NCBI GenBank assembly: GCA_002375495.1
Contig: DFLU01000010.1
Coordinates: 424,504-488,503, forward strand
Origin: Flavobacteriaceae bacterium UBA3611
GTDB lineage: Bacteria > Bacteroidota > Bacteroidia > Flavobacteriales > Flavobacteriaceae
DNA: 64,000 bases
Direction of reading: 5' to 3'
The position numbers and the translations under genes are program-made. Below are positions 45,243 through 53,311 of this stretch, one piece after another. The notes beneath the pieces are model-generated. The model did no database searches, was not told where the DNA came from, and saw only the letters and a list, made by a program, of their open reading frames with translations. Each line of letters starts with the position of its first letter. Within the stretch, counting starts at the first letter, position 1.

Positions 45243-45365
45243 CTAAGCTATCACATTTTTTAAGGCTATGGATGCTGTACGTTCACAGTAGGTACTCACT
45301 AAAATTTCCGTAGCAGAAATTTTACTTTCCAATTTTTGCTGAATGGAAGCCTTGTCAGTCCCCAT
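45243..45365 (-). CDS. Possible 40-residue helical microprotein
   Basis: ATG at 45365, inside the last codons of the STAS-like paralogue 3 gene, opens a 40-codon frame ending TAG at 45243. It begins MGTDKASIQQKLESKISATE and looks like one or two amphipathic helices. The overlapping start suggests translational coupling. It is too short to judge by composition alone and could be chance. Confidence 0.4.
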   Translation of the reverse strand: MGTDKASIQQKLESKISATEILVSTYCERTASIALKNVIA

Positions 45366-45741
45366 CGTGGTTTAAAATTACATCGTGAACCCAAGCCATA
45401 GCACCGCTTAGGGTGGCAAATACCTCAAATGGTTTTTTATAGAAATATTTCTCTAGCAAGGCATTATTCCTGCTTATCTCGTCTGTGGTAACAATGGCCA
45501 TTGCCAACAAATTATGAATCTTTGACGTGCCAATGTAGGTGAGGGGATCTACCGAATATGAAAAATGCCGATTTCCGATATAAACCATGGGCTTATTGCT
45601 AAAATGCTTGTCGATAATCTCCCGCAGCTTTTGGTTGTGTTCGGTACGTACGGTAATGCCTTCTCGGATTTGGTTCACCAAAAATTCATCGAAGATAAAA
45701 ACTTCGGCATACTCGAGATCGTAATGATAGAACATACTCAT
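45355..45741 (-). CDS. Small STAS-like protein, paralogue 3
   Basis: 128 residues, cytoplasmic. Shares with the other two paralogues 'REGITV' near 28, 'FSNKPMVYIGNRHFSYSVDPLTYIGTSKIHNLLAMAIVTTDEI' near 48-90 and 'EKYFYKKPFEVFATLSGAMAWV' near 97-118. Paralogue 2 lies 183 nt downstream on the same strand, suggesting local duplication. A 40-codon frame overlaps its 3' end. The fold is likely STAS/SpoIIAA-like; role unknown, but a regulatory or membrane-associating role is conceivable. Confidence 0.75.
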   Translation of the reverse strand: MSMFYHYDLEYAEVFIFDEFLVNQIREGITVRTEHNQKLREIIDKHFSNKPMVYIGNRHFSYSVDPLTYIGTSKIHNLLAMAIVTTDEISRNNALLEKYFYKKPFEVFATLSGAMAWVHDVILNHDGD

Positions 45742-45812
45742 GCGGGGTGAACCTTATGTGGTACTTAAATTTACAAAAATAAAAAGTAGTTGAGGACCTT
45801 TAAATCACTAAC

Positions 45813-47066
45813 TTAATCTGTGGTATCCATTTTAGTGACTTTTGTACCGCCGCTACCTTGAACTTGGGGCAAAGGAACTTGTGTGATAAGTGCTTCTTCT
45901 AGATATAAAAATTGTCGGATGTCCTGGTCTGGGAGCTCTATCGTTGCGACTTGTTTATAATATGACCCTGCGTGAGCTCCATTACCGTAAGCTTTATCGT
46001 ATATGGCATACTTAATACCAGCACGTGTAAAATGATGTCCATTTGGGGCAATACTTTCATCTGTAGGATACATAATGATGTGATGTTGTTTCCTATCGTG
46101 ATATGCGTTGGCAACCCCATCTAAATAAGTTTTTCCAGAACTGGCTGACTTCACCTCCCCGGCATCTTTAGGATGTTTAGCACGATCACCAGCTTTTGTC
46201 AAGCTTTCATAAGTTTTCAGGTCGCCACCACTGGTTCCTCCTGGGCCATAAACGATACTGGTTCCTTTTGGTTGGTCCCACTGAAAAGTTTCATAAGCTT
46301 CACCAGCTAGCGTTCCCGCTGCCTTACGACCTTTTGCTTCAATATTTTCTTTTAGACTGTCAATATATTTATCTCCCCGATGAGTGCGTATATCAAGGCG
46401 ATTGTTTAAATGTAGCACGTAGTCCTCGGCATCAGCCCACATTTTTCTTGCATAACTGTAACCTCTAGTATCAAAATATCTTTGCACAACAAGCTGTGAT
46501 GCTGCAACGATAGTATTTGATTTCCTTTGTAAGCTATTGCAAGTTGCCTCAGGGATTTTCATCTGTACTGCTTTAGCACCCATCACATCTGCTTCCCGTT
46601 CTAAAGAGGCATCATCGTTTACGGCTACATTCCCTTTCATTTGTAGGGTAGGGTTTACGCGTCCTTGCTTTTGTTGCACCACATGCCATGCCTCGTGTGC
46701 CAAATGCTTTTCCTGGCCGGGTGCCAAATGGATGTTGGTGCCTTGCGCGTAGGCGTGTGCCTGCAATTGCGCAGGTTTTGAAGAGTTTCGGTGTACCGTT
46801 ACATCGTCCATCGCAATTCCTGATAATTGCTCGATGCCCGATTTCAGCTGATCGGGAAGTCCGTACTGCTTCTTTTTTGGCCGAGCACGCTCCTGCAATT
46901 GGGCAATTTTCTTCGAATTGGAACTTTTGTTTGCAAGATGTTGAAACTGTGCGACGTTGGCACTTTCCTTTCGGTTGTCATGAAAGGGCAACGATGTGTT
47001 AACAGTTGAATTTTCGTTTTTTACAGAAACGGACTGTGATGATTTTTTTTCCTTTGGAACGAGCAT
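45813..47066 (-). CDS. eCIS-core (DUF4157) protein with C-terminal putative toxin domain
   Basis: 417 residues, no signal peptide. Residues about 1-60 are a Ser/Asn/Lys-rich leader. Residues about 70-165 are the DUF4157 core: 'LKSGIEQLSGIAMDDVTVH', 'HAYAQGTNIHLAPGQEKHLAHEAWHVVQQKQGRVNPTLQ' with HExxH at 124-128, and 'READVMGAKAV'. DUF4157 proteins are effectors or toxins linked to extracellular contractile injection systems or other export. Residues about 195-417 are unassigned; 'GGDLKTYESL' (280-289) and 'GEVKSASSG' (303-311, Glu304/Lys306) could be a PD-(D/E)XK-type nuclease core, an inference. No injection-system genes are in the window. Confidence 0.8.
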   Translation of the reverse strand: MLVPKEKKSSQSVSVKNENSTVNTSLPFHDNRKESANVAQFQHLANKSSNSKKIAQLQERARPKKKQYGLPDQLKSGIEQLSGIAMDDVTVHRNSSKPAQLQAHAYAQGTNIHLAPGQEKHLAHEAWHVVQQKQGRVNPTLQMKGNVAVNDDASLEREADVMGAKAVQMKIPEATCNSLQRKSNTIVAASQLVVQRYFDTRGYSYARKMWADAEDYVLHLNNRLDIRTHRGDKYIDSLKENIEAKGRKAAGTLAGEAYETFQWDQPKGTSIVYGPGGTSGGDLKTYESLTKAGDRAKHPKDAGEVKSASSGKTYLDGVANAYHDRKQHHIIMYPTDESIAPNGHHFTRAGIKYAIYDKAYGNGAHAGSYYKQVATIELPDQDIRQFLYLEEALITQVPLPQVQGSGGTKVTKMDTTD

Positions 47067-47486
47067 AGCGTCAAGCTTTATGGTTCAGCTTTAAAGATAC
47101 GAGATGCAATTCAGCTTTCAATTACGTGAAAACACCTAATTTACGCCTTATAGTGTTGATATATAGAAAGGTAGGGTTAGGGGGTGTCGATATGATCTGT
47201 CTTGCGCTTCGGGAGAATTTCAACAAAATAATACACAATAGTACCAATACCCACTCGCTGATGCCTGCATCAAAAAACAGTACGGCAACCTGATGTTTTA
47301 TTGGGCAATGCAAAAAAGAATGAAAGCTCTATTTTTTATTTAAAAGGATAACATCAGTTTTCTTTTCAGGAAGTATTTCAACAAAATAATATACAATAGT
47401 ACCAATACCCACTCGCTGATACCTTCGTCAAAAAACAGTGCGGCAACCTGATGTTTTATTGAGCAATGCAAAAAAGAATGAAAGCT
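47067..47486. repeat. Spacer with 158-bp tandem repeat of a gene 3' end
   Basis: The 420 nt between the DUF4157 gene and the small membrane-protein gene carry two extra, decaying copies of a 158-bp unit. The block 'ATTTCAACAAAATAATA' begins at 47217, 47375 and, in the intact gene, 47533: exactly 158 bp apart. Each unit holds the last about 70 bp of the membrane-protein gene plus about 90 bp of downstream spacer. A 63-codon minus-strand frame at 47122-47313 spans one degraded copy and is not a real gene. Confidence 0.85.
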
Positions 47487-47879
47487 CTATTGTTTATTTG
47501 AAAGGTTAACATCATTCTTCTTTTCAGCAAGAATTTCAACAAAATAATACACAATAGTACCAATACCCCCCGCCAGTACCAACACCAAAATCCAAATTAA
47601 TTTTTGGTTGCTGTCAAAATTCGGATTGCTATTGGCGTGAATGATGTAGTAGATCATGAGTCCGATACTCGAAATCACTGCAATGAGTATCATCAAAAAC
47701 ATGAGTCCGAAGCTGCCGACTAGAAATCCGGGGTTATTTATACTGGCATCACCTGCTTCATGTTCAATAATGCTGGCAAAGCTTATAAAGTACAGGGCAA
47801 AACAGATAATATAGATGATTACGCATACAATGGGAAGAAAGGTGAGTACGCCGAGCCAGATTTTTTTTGATCGTGTCAT
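47487..47879 (-). CDS. Small membrane protein, three predicted TM helices
   Basis: 130 residues with membrane segments at about 9-33, 50-80 and 92-116. The last segment, 'LIWILVLVLAGGIGTIVYYFVE', resembles the phospholipase D-nuclease N-terminal (PLDc_N) anchor found in many small bacterial membrane proteins. It lies upstream of, and in the same direction as, the DUF4157 protein, so an immunity-like role is possible but unsupported by motif. Its 3' end has been tandemly duplicated twice downstream. Confidence 0.65.
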   Translation of the reverse strand: MTRSKKIWLGVLTFLPIVCVIIYIICFALYFISFASIIEHEAGDASINNPGFLVGSFGLMFLMILIAVISSIGLMIYYIIHANSNPNFDSNQKLIWILVLVLAGGIGTIVYYFVEILAEKKNDVNLSNKQ

Positions 47880-48081
47880 GGTAGGTGGTTTATGAATGCT
47901 TGTTTCTAACTACTGCGGAAATGTTTGCTTAAGAGCAGCTGCTCTAAGATACAAAATTCGGAAGATTTTAAATTCACATCTGTTCACCTTGAATTCTCAG
48001 TCTCCGAGGTCGAATTCTCATTACATCCATATAAAAAGGTAGGGATTTTTAGTTTTAAGGGAATCATAAACTTCGTACACC

Positions 48082-49242
48082 ATGAAAACAACTACCTTTT
48101 TTACGTTAGTGGCACTGCTTATTTTCTGTCAGATAGCCAACGCACAGCAAGAAATAGACCTTCAGGAGCTGTTACAGCGCCTGCATGGCAACCACATGGG
48201 GAGTATCCACGATGTATTTTCGCAAGAAGAAATTACGACCTTACAAGCCCATTTCGACAAAAAAAATGGAACAATCACAACGCCACGGGCAGTACAAGGT
48301 GGGATGTTTTACAGAGCTACTGAAAATACCCAAGGCAATTCGGCGGTGATAAACACCAATGATTTGTCGATGATTGAAATTGTGGCGCCATCGCCCCTCA
48401 TGGAATTTGAAGGAGCGGGAGCGACCATACCAGGAACTCCTCGTGCGGTTGTGGTAGACAATAACAATAATTTTTATATCGTAGACTCTACGGGCAATTA
48501 CACTTTCGTCGATCAAATTGAACCTGCTAACGGGCAATCGTTTACGGGGCTAGAGTACACCTCTGATGGTGCGTTGTACGGAATTGCTACCGATGGCATG
48601 GGAAGTACTACCTTATACGAAATAGATTTGTTAACCGCACAGGCGACAGCGGTTGGTACCGAGAACGGACTAGTAGTAGGAATCGCTTTGGGCCGTGATA
48701 TGGACAATAATCTATATAGCTACGATATAGATACCAACTTGGTCTATCGTATCGATAGGCTCACGGGCGCACCTACCTTGTTGGGCCCGATTGGTTTTAA
48801 TGCAGAATTTGGCCAGGGGATGAGCTATGATTCTTCTACGAACACACTATTGGCCTCAGCGTTCAACTCTGACACCTTTAAGCCCGAATTGCGGTCTATT
48901 AACACAACAACGGGAACTTCAACACTTCTTGGGGTTATCGTGCCGGCATTAACCTTGCAATTTGCGTGGATGAGCAAGTATGATCCTTCGCTAGGTGTCA
49001 CCGATTTTTCTACAGAACGTTTTACACTCTATCCCAATCCGACCACCCATGTACTCACCATTTCGGCACTAACAAATATAGAAACCATCACTATCTATAA
49101 CACTCTAGGACAATTATTAGTTGAGCAACGTGTAGACGGCCTCTCAGTATCGGTTGATGTATCTGAACTCGCCAGCGGACTCTATATTGTACAGGTGGGA
49201 ACGGGCCAAGCACAAAGCAGCCAACAATTTATAAAACAGTAG
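48082..49242 (+). CDS. Secreted T9SS type A protein with propeller-like repeats
   Basis: 386 residues. Signal peptide at 1-22 (ending IANAQQ). After a helical stretch (about 25-60), residues about 90-310 form repeats such as 'GLEYTSDGALYGIATDGMGSTTLYEIDLLTAQATAVG' and 'VYRIDRLTGAPTLLGPIGF', as in DUF4394-like or quinoprotein-like propellers. The C-terminus 'FTLYPNPTTHVLTI...GLYIVQVGTGQAQSSQQFIKQ' is a T9SS sorting domain. A terminator follows. Function unknown. Confidence 0.85.
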   Translation: MKTTTFFTLVALLIFCQIANAQQEIDLQELLQRLHGNHMGSIHDVFSQEEITTLQAHFDKKNGTITTPRAVQGGMFYRATENTQGNSAVINTNDLSMIEIVAPSPLMEFEGAGATIPGTPRAVVVDNNNNFYIVDSTGNYTFVDQIEPANGQSFTGLEYTSDGALYGIATDGMGSTTLYEIDLLTAQATAVGTENGLVVGIALGRDMDNNLYSYDIDTNLVYRIDRLTGAPTLLGPIGFNAEFGQGMSYDSSTNTLLASAFNSDTFKPELRSINTTTGTSTLLGVIVPALTLQFAWMSKYDPSLGVTDFSTERFTLYPNPTTHVLTISALTNIETITIYNTLGQLLVEQRVDGLSVSVDVSELASGLYIVQVGTGQAQSSQQFIKQ

Positions 49243-49269
49243 GGGAGGTGGTTAATTGACCAAAGCCAA

Positions 49270-49304
49270 AAAACACCCGCTAGATGGTCTCTAGGGGGTG
49301 TTTT
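49270..49304. terminator. Terminator after the T9SS gene
   Basis: AAAACACCC (49270-49278) pairs with GGGTGTTTT (49296-49304); an inner CTAG/CTAG pairing strengthens the stem. A and T runs lie on both sides, so it may act in both directions. It marks the left edge of the accessory cassette. Confidence 0.75.
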
Positions 49305-49421
49305 GAGGGTATATTTTAGTTAAAGATTGGGTTTGAAAATTTGGCAACTTTTCAAATATGCTTTTTACTTTGGTTAGGCAACTGAATAGTTGTGCGCTAT
49401 ATAGGTTGTTGTGAGCTATCT

Positions 49422-50405
49422 TTATTTCAGATTATTAACTTTACTTAAAAATTTACGAGCCGACCTTTTGTCGTTTCCTTTTTTCCAAGATTTCTTTATT
49501 CCTGATATTCCAGTAATTGATAGGATTGAGCCTTGAATTGCTTGTTTTGCCACTGAAATATTATCTGGATTTTCTGCTAATATCATTCCTCCGAGATAAG
49601 TTGCAGTTGCACTACCGAAAAACAAAATCATTCGTTTCATAAATTCGGTATTAGTTTCATCTAATGAATTAAGAAATTCTTTTGGGTCAAAATCATTTTC
49701 CAAATTTTCATAGAATTTATTTAGTAAATTATTGAATCCAATCCGTAATTCTTTAATTTCTGAATCTTCCCTAAATTCAATTAATTTATCAATTTTAATA
49801 TCTTTTATATGTTTTGGTAAAGATATATCTATTGTAGTCTGAGCATATTGCAATAGTTCTTCTTTCTCAGGATTTTTTGCTCTCAAATAAGAAGATAATC
49901 TATCAAATTTTGAACTATCAGTAATTGGATTTGCTTTTTCTTCAAAAGCAATTTCTTCAGCTAAAAAAGTCATATAAAGTTGAGCTAATTCTCTCGATAC
50001 CGTAATTCCTTTAGCGGATTCGACTCCAAGTCCATTTTCGATGCAATGATGCTTAAAAGGGACATTAAACTTTTCCTCGTAAATATCAAAAGTCCAATTT
50101 TCTGGATTTTTCCAAGTTTTATTTATGTTTACTGAATATAATTTATCTCTAAACTGTTCGGGATGAGCTTGTATAAATTCAATTTCTTTTAAAACTTTCG
50201 TAGCTGCATTGTCACCTTGCCACCATTCTGGCTTGTGAATTTTTATTAAATCGGTACTGCTTAATATTCTTTTATAATTATCAGATAACTGATTTCGTCC
50301 TCTTTCTGGAACAATCGGTGAAAAGTCATCTATATATAATAATGCATACTTCAGCCAATTTAAATCGGTTGGTTCAAAACTTGGATAATAGATTAGGTTC
50401 TTCAA
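49422..50405 (-). CDS. DUF6236-like protein, cassette member
   Basis: 327 residues, Lys/Asn/Ile-rich. N-terminal 'LIYYPSFEPTDLNWLKYALLYIDDFSPIVPERG' resembles the DUF6236 family. A mostly helical middle follows, then a hydrophobic C-terminal segment (about 270-305: ILFFGSATATYLGGMILA and SILSITGISGI) that could be one or two membrane helices. No nuclease motif seen. The start is a TTG at 50405. It is on the same strand as the methylase and ParB-like genes but separated from them by 195 nt. Function unknown; a membrane-acting effector role is conjecture. Confidence 0.6.
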   Translation of the reverse strand: MKNLIYYPSFEPTDLNWLKYALLYIDDFSPIVPERGRNQLSDNYKRILSSTDLIKIHKPEWWQGDNAATKVLKEIEFIQAHPEQFRDKLYSVNINKTWKNPENWTFDIYEEKFNVPFKHHCIENGLGVESAKGITVSRELAQLYMTFLAEEIAFEEKANPITDSSKFDRLSSYLRAKNPEKEELLQYAQTTIDISLPKHIKDIKIDKLIEFREDSEIKELRIGFNNLLNKFYENLENDFDPKEFLNSLDETNTEFMKRMILFFGSATATYLGGMILAENPDNISVAKQAIQGSILSITGISGIKKSWKKGNDKRSARKFLSKVNNLK

Positions 50406-50600
50406 ATTACGATTGTTTCTCGAGGTTACTCACGACCGTCTTGTATATTAAACGTAGCGTGTAAATAAGCGCTGACTTTTAGGATTTAGCACGAGACGAT
50501 TTTTTATTTTTATGTTAAATTTTCTTTTCTAGATATAACCGAATAAAAAGTTTGGCGCCTTCCAAATATTCATAAATCTATGAGTTTGCAACTACCCGCG
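50406..50600. other. Non-coding gap inside the cassette
   Basis: 195 nt between the methylase stop and the DUF6236-like start. I see no frame, terminator or clear promoter. It is less AT-rich in parts than the flanking genes. Confidence 0.6.
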
Positions 50601-51503
50601 CTATTTTTTATAAATGATATTAGTGGTAGTTTTTCCTCGCTTTAGTTTGAAATTCAGTGGATTCCAGTCTTTGATTTTCGGTTGTTTAATATTGTCGCTA
50701 AAAAATAATATTTCTTTTCCCTCTCGGACTTCATAAGCAGTATGCTTAAATTCAAATTCTTTTTTTGAACACTCCGAATATAAATTTTTAATTTCTGGAA
50801 CATTGTCGTAAGACACTATCCATTTAATGTTTTGTATCGCTTTAATTTTATCACTTACTTTTTTGTGATTTTTATCTTCATAGTGATTCATATAGAGTGT
50901 ACTTGCTTTTAAGTAATACGGTGGGTCGAAATAAAAAACAATATTGTTATCCTGCGCTTCTTGTTGAATTTTATCAATTAATTTTACAGCATCCTTTTTA
51001 TAAAGACGTATGTTTTTTTTATGGTTTGCAATATTTCTAATTCTTTGAATTAATTCTGTTTTATTAAATCTACAATCCATAGGGTAATTGCCATCTTGAT
51101 CCTGTCCACCCATAATTCCACCATTAATTATTCCTGAACGGTTTGTTCGATTTAAATAAAAAGTAGAAAAACCTAAATCGAGTAAATCGGCCTTTCTTTT
51201 ATCTAATTGAATTGTTTTTTGCTTTTTCCACTCCTCAACAGATAGTTCAGCATTTTCAATTTTCTCACATAATTGATTTGTTTTATTCAATACAGAATGC
51301 CAAAAGGCATAGATTGAACGGTCTCTATCGTTAATAGTTATTCGTTGAACGAAACCCTCCATCAAGAGAAATAAGGCTACAGAAGCTCCACCAGAATAAG
51401 GTTCGACATAGTGTCCGTTTATATTATTATCTAAACAAATTTTTGCTATAAATGCAGAAAGTTTATTTTTTCCGCCTGGGTATCTTAATGGGGAATAAAA
51501 CAT
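50601..51503 (-). CDS. D12-class N6-adenine DNA methyltransferase
   Basis: 300 residues, the size of Dam-type enzymes. 'LRYPGGKNKLSAFIA' (6-20) and 'YVEPYSGGASVALFLL' (32-47) form the SAM-binding region; the catalytic motif DPPY is at 193-196 in 'FYFDPPYYLKAS'. 'TFYLNRTNRSGIINGG' (about 114-129) is a D12-class signature. It methylates adenine N6 in a short DNA site, which cannot be predicted here. The start is one base after the stop of the ParB-like gene. No recognisable restriction endonuclease is adjacent. Confidence 0.93.
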   Translation of the reverse strand: MFYSPLRYPGGKNKLSAFIAKICLDNNINGHYVEPYSGGASVALFLLMEGFVQRITINDRDRSIYAFWHSVLNKTNQLCEKIENAELSVEEWKKQKTIQLDKRKADLLDLGFSTFYLNRTNRSGIINGGIMGGQDQDGNYPMDCRFNKTELIQRIRNIANHKKNIRLYKKDAVKLIDKIQQEAQDNNIVFYFDPPYYLKASTLYMNHYEDKNHKKVSDKIKAIQNIKWIVSYDNVPEIKNLYSECSKKEFEFKHTAYEVREGKEILFFSDNIKQPKIKDWNPLNFKLKRGKTTTNIIYKK

Positions 51504-51504
51504 A

Positions 51505-53028
51505 CTACAACTTTGTTAAATCAATGGAGTTTAGTAAATCTGTCTCATCTTGTAGCATAAATTCTATTAAATCAATTAAATTATCACACAAAGCTTTTGC
51601 ATTGGCTGGAACTGCCGCAACGCGATAATTATGAATAATTTGATGTGGGTTTTGAATATCAAAGTTTTCAAATGCTTTTCTAATTCCAGTATCTTTAACT
51701 AACTCAGTGAATTTTGATTTCAATGTGTCAAAATTTGTGTAAGGTAAAGGATTACCTCTTCTGTCTTTAAAAGCTAAATCAAAATGATTAGCAGTTTTAA
51801 TTGGGTTTCCGTTTTGCTTATTAGTGTTTTCAACCACAAACTTTAGGGTGCATTCGAGGGTAACTCTTGTTAGTGCAGTTTTAGCATTTGCAAAATTGTT
51901 TTCATCCAAATTATAACATTCGTCAATTAGTTTTTTAAGCGGACTTGGAATTTGCTTTCTTTTTAAAGTTGGTTTTGATTTTACGCTATATCTACCAGAA
52001 CCACTACCCCCGCTATTATTAGAACTACCTGAATTTGTACTGCTTCCGTTATTGCTGCTTGTGCCTCCATCATCGCCCGAGTCTGAAGTATTATTTGAAC
52101 CACTATTACTGGTTGAATTATTAGTCGAACTATTGTTAGTTTGTGAAGTACCAGAAGTATTAGTTTGCCCGCTTTCCGTATTTGAACTTGTAGAAGTAGC
52201 TTTCTTTGGTGGAAATCCGAAAGGTTTAAGTTTTTCTAAAAATTTTTCTGCTCCAATATCATCAATTGTTCTTGATGATGTATTTGGGTTTTGAATCAGA
52301 TAAGCCACTATCGCATTAATATACGATTCAAACAACTTGTTATCTTTAATTATTATTTCACTTGTTTTACGACCGAAGTTATAACCACACTTTTTTCTTG
52401 CCTTAAAAAGTCTTTCGAATACAATTGTCTTACCACCAGTTTTACCTCTACCTTCTCTAACTAATTTCTTAAAATCTTCTCCTTTAATAGCAACTGCTTT
52501 GTGGTAGAATGTGGCTGTTTTTATGAAATCTCGTGGATTTGAGTCAATATCAGATAACGATTCTATTGAACTTCCACTTGAAAATAACCTGTAGATTTCA
52601 ATTGCTTTGGCAATTCTTCCCCATTTCTTGAATAAATTACTATTGTGTTCGAGTCTAATTCGTTTGTCTAAATCTGCCAAAATATGATATTGTAATACTG
52701 GCAGTTTTTTAATTTCAAATCGTGATAAACCTAAATCGTACTTATTTGGTGTTTGCAATGCTTTTACAGCAGCGCATCTCCTGTTTCCATCTTTTACAAG
52801 AAATTGACCGTCGTCCATTTTATAAACCCAAAGTGGCCTATCGTCATAGAATTCTTCAGCTTCTGAAATAGCTTCAGCCACTTCTTCAGCAGATTCAGTG
52901 TACAAAAGATATTCTATAATATCGCTCTCCTTGTCACTGCCATTGTAAAGTTCCGCAAAACGCGGATTTTCTTTATCAAGGGTTAATTTATTAAGTTCAA
53001 TTTCAGTTCGTGTGTATTTCTTATTCAT
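51505..53028 (-). CDS. ParB-like (ParB/Srx) protein with Ser/Asn linker and C-terminal helical domain
   Basis: 507 residues. Residues about 10-120 are a ParB/sulfiredoxin-fold domain with 'DGQFLVKDGNRRCAAVKALQTP' (DGNRR at 80-84), the nucleotide-binding signature; a helical part follows to about 275. Residues about 277-345 are a low-complexity linker of Ser, Asn, Gly and Thr. The C-terminal domain (about 350-507) is helical with 'NPHQIIHNYRVAAVPANAKALCDNLIDLIEFML' (His466-Arg469), reminiscent of HEPN/DUF4145-type domains, an inference. It is not a chromosomal ParB: no parA or KorB/HTH arrangement. It heads the cassette. Confidence 0.85.
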   Translation of the reverse strand: MNKKYTRTEIELNKLTLDKENPRFAELYNGSDKESDIIEYLLYTESAEEVAEAISEAEEFYDDRPLWVYKMDDGQFLVKDGNRRCAAVKALQTPNKYDLGLSRFEIKKLPVLQYHILADLDKRIRLEHNSNLFKKWGRIAKAIEIYRLFSSGSSIESLSDIDSNPRDFIKTATFYHKAVAIKGEDFKKLVREGRGKTGGKTIVFERLFKARKKCGYNFGRKTSEIIIKDNKLFESYINAIVAYLIQNPNTSSRTIDDIGAEKFLEKLKPFGFPPKKATSTSSNTESGQTNTSGTSQTNNSSTNNSTSNSGSNNTSDSGDDGGTSSNNGSSTNSGSSNNSGGSGSGRYSVKSKPTLKRKQIPSPLKKLIDECYNLDENNFANAKTALTRVTLECTLKFVVENTNKQNGNPIKTANHFDLAFKDRRGNPLPYTNFDTLKSKFTELVKDTGIRKAFENFDIQNPHQIIHNYRVAAVPANAKALCDNLIDLIEFMLQDETDLLNSIDLTKL

Positions 53029-53047
53029 CGTTACTTGGCCTAAACAT

Positions 53048-53055
53048 CAAATATA
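53048..53055 (-). promoter_or_regulatory. -7 element of the ParB-like/methylase operon
   Basis: TATATTTG on the minus strand matches TAnnTTTG and ends 20 nt before the start codon. No clear -33. Confidence 0.5.
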
Positions 53056-53164
53056 AAAATTTATAATTACGGAATTGGATTATTGGTTGGGTTGTTGAAT
53101 TCTGAGGGTTTCGCTTAAATTACCACCAAAATATTATATCAACTACATTTTAATCACTCAATAT

Positions 53165-53203
53165 AAAAACCCCCTCCGCCTTCAGCACTTGAAGGGGAGG
53201 GGG
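53165..53203 (-). terminator. clpC terminator
   Basis: CCCCCTCC (53170-53177) pairs with GGAGGGGG (53196-53203), extended by an inner CCTTCA/TGAAGG stem. On the minus strand five T follow. It lies about 110 nt downstream of the clpC stop and separates clpC from the cassette. Confidence 0.65.
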
Positions 53204-53311
53204 CTGTAGTTAATTCGTTTATACTAGTGGTATAAAGCTACAAAATTATTTTAAACTAATCTATTATCATGTTGATTTACAGATTCTTATTGTTACTGCC
53301 GACTCTTAATA

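Noticed and set aside
47122..47313. 63-codon frame near the DUF4157 gene
   Set aside because: It spans a degraded copy of the 158-bp repeat in a different frame from the source gene; debris.
51505..53028. Chromosome-partitioning ParB
   Set aside because: No parA, no parS-like palindromes, and the domain layout (linker plus helical tail, next to a methylase) differs from partitioning ParB.
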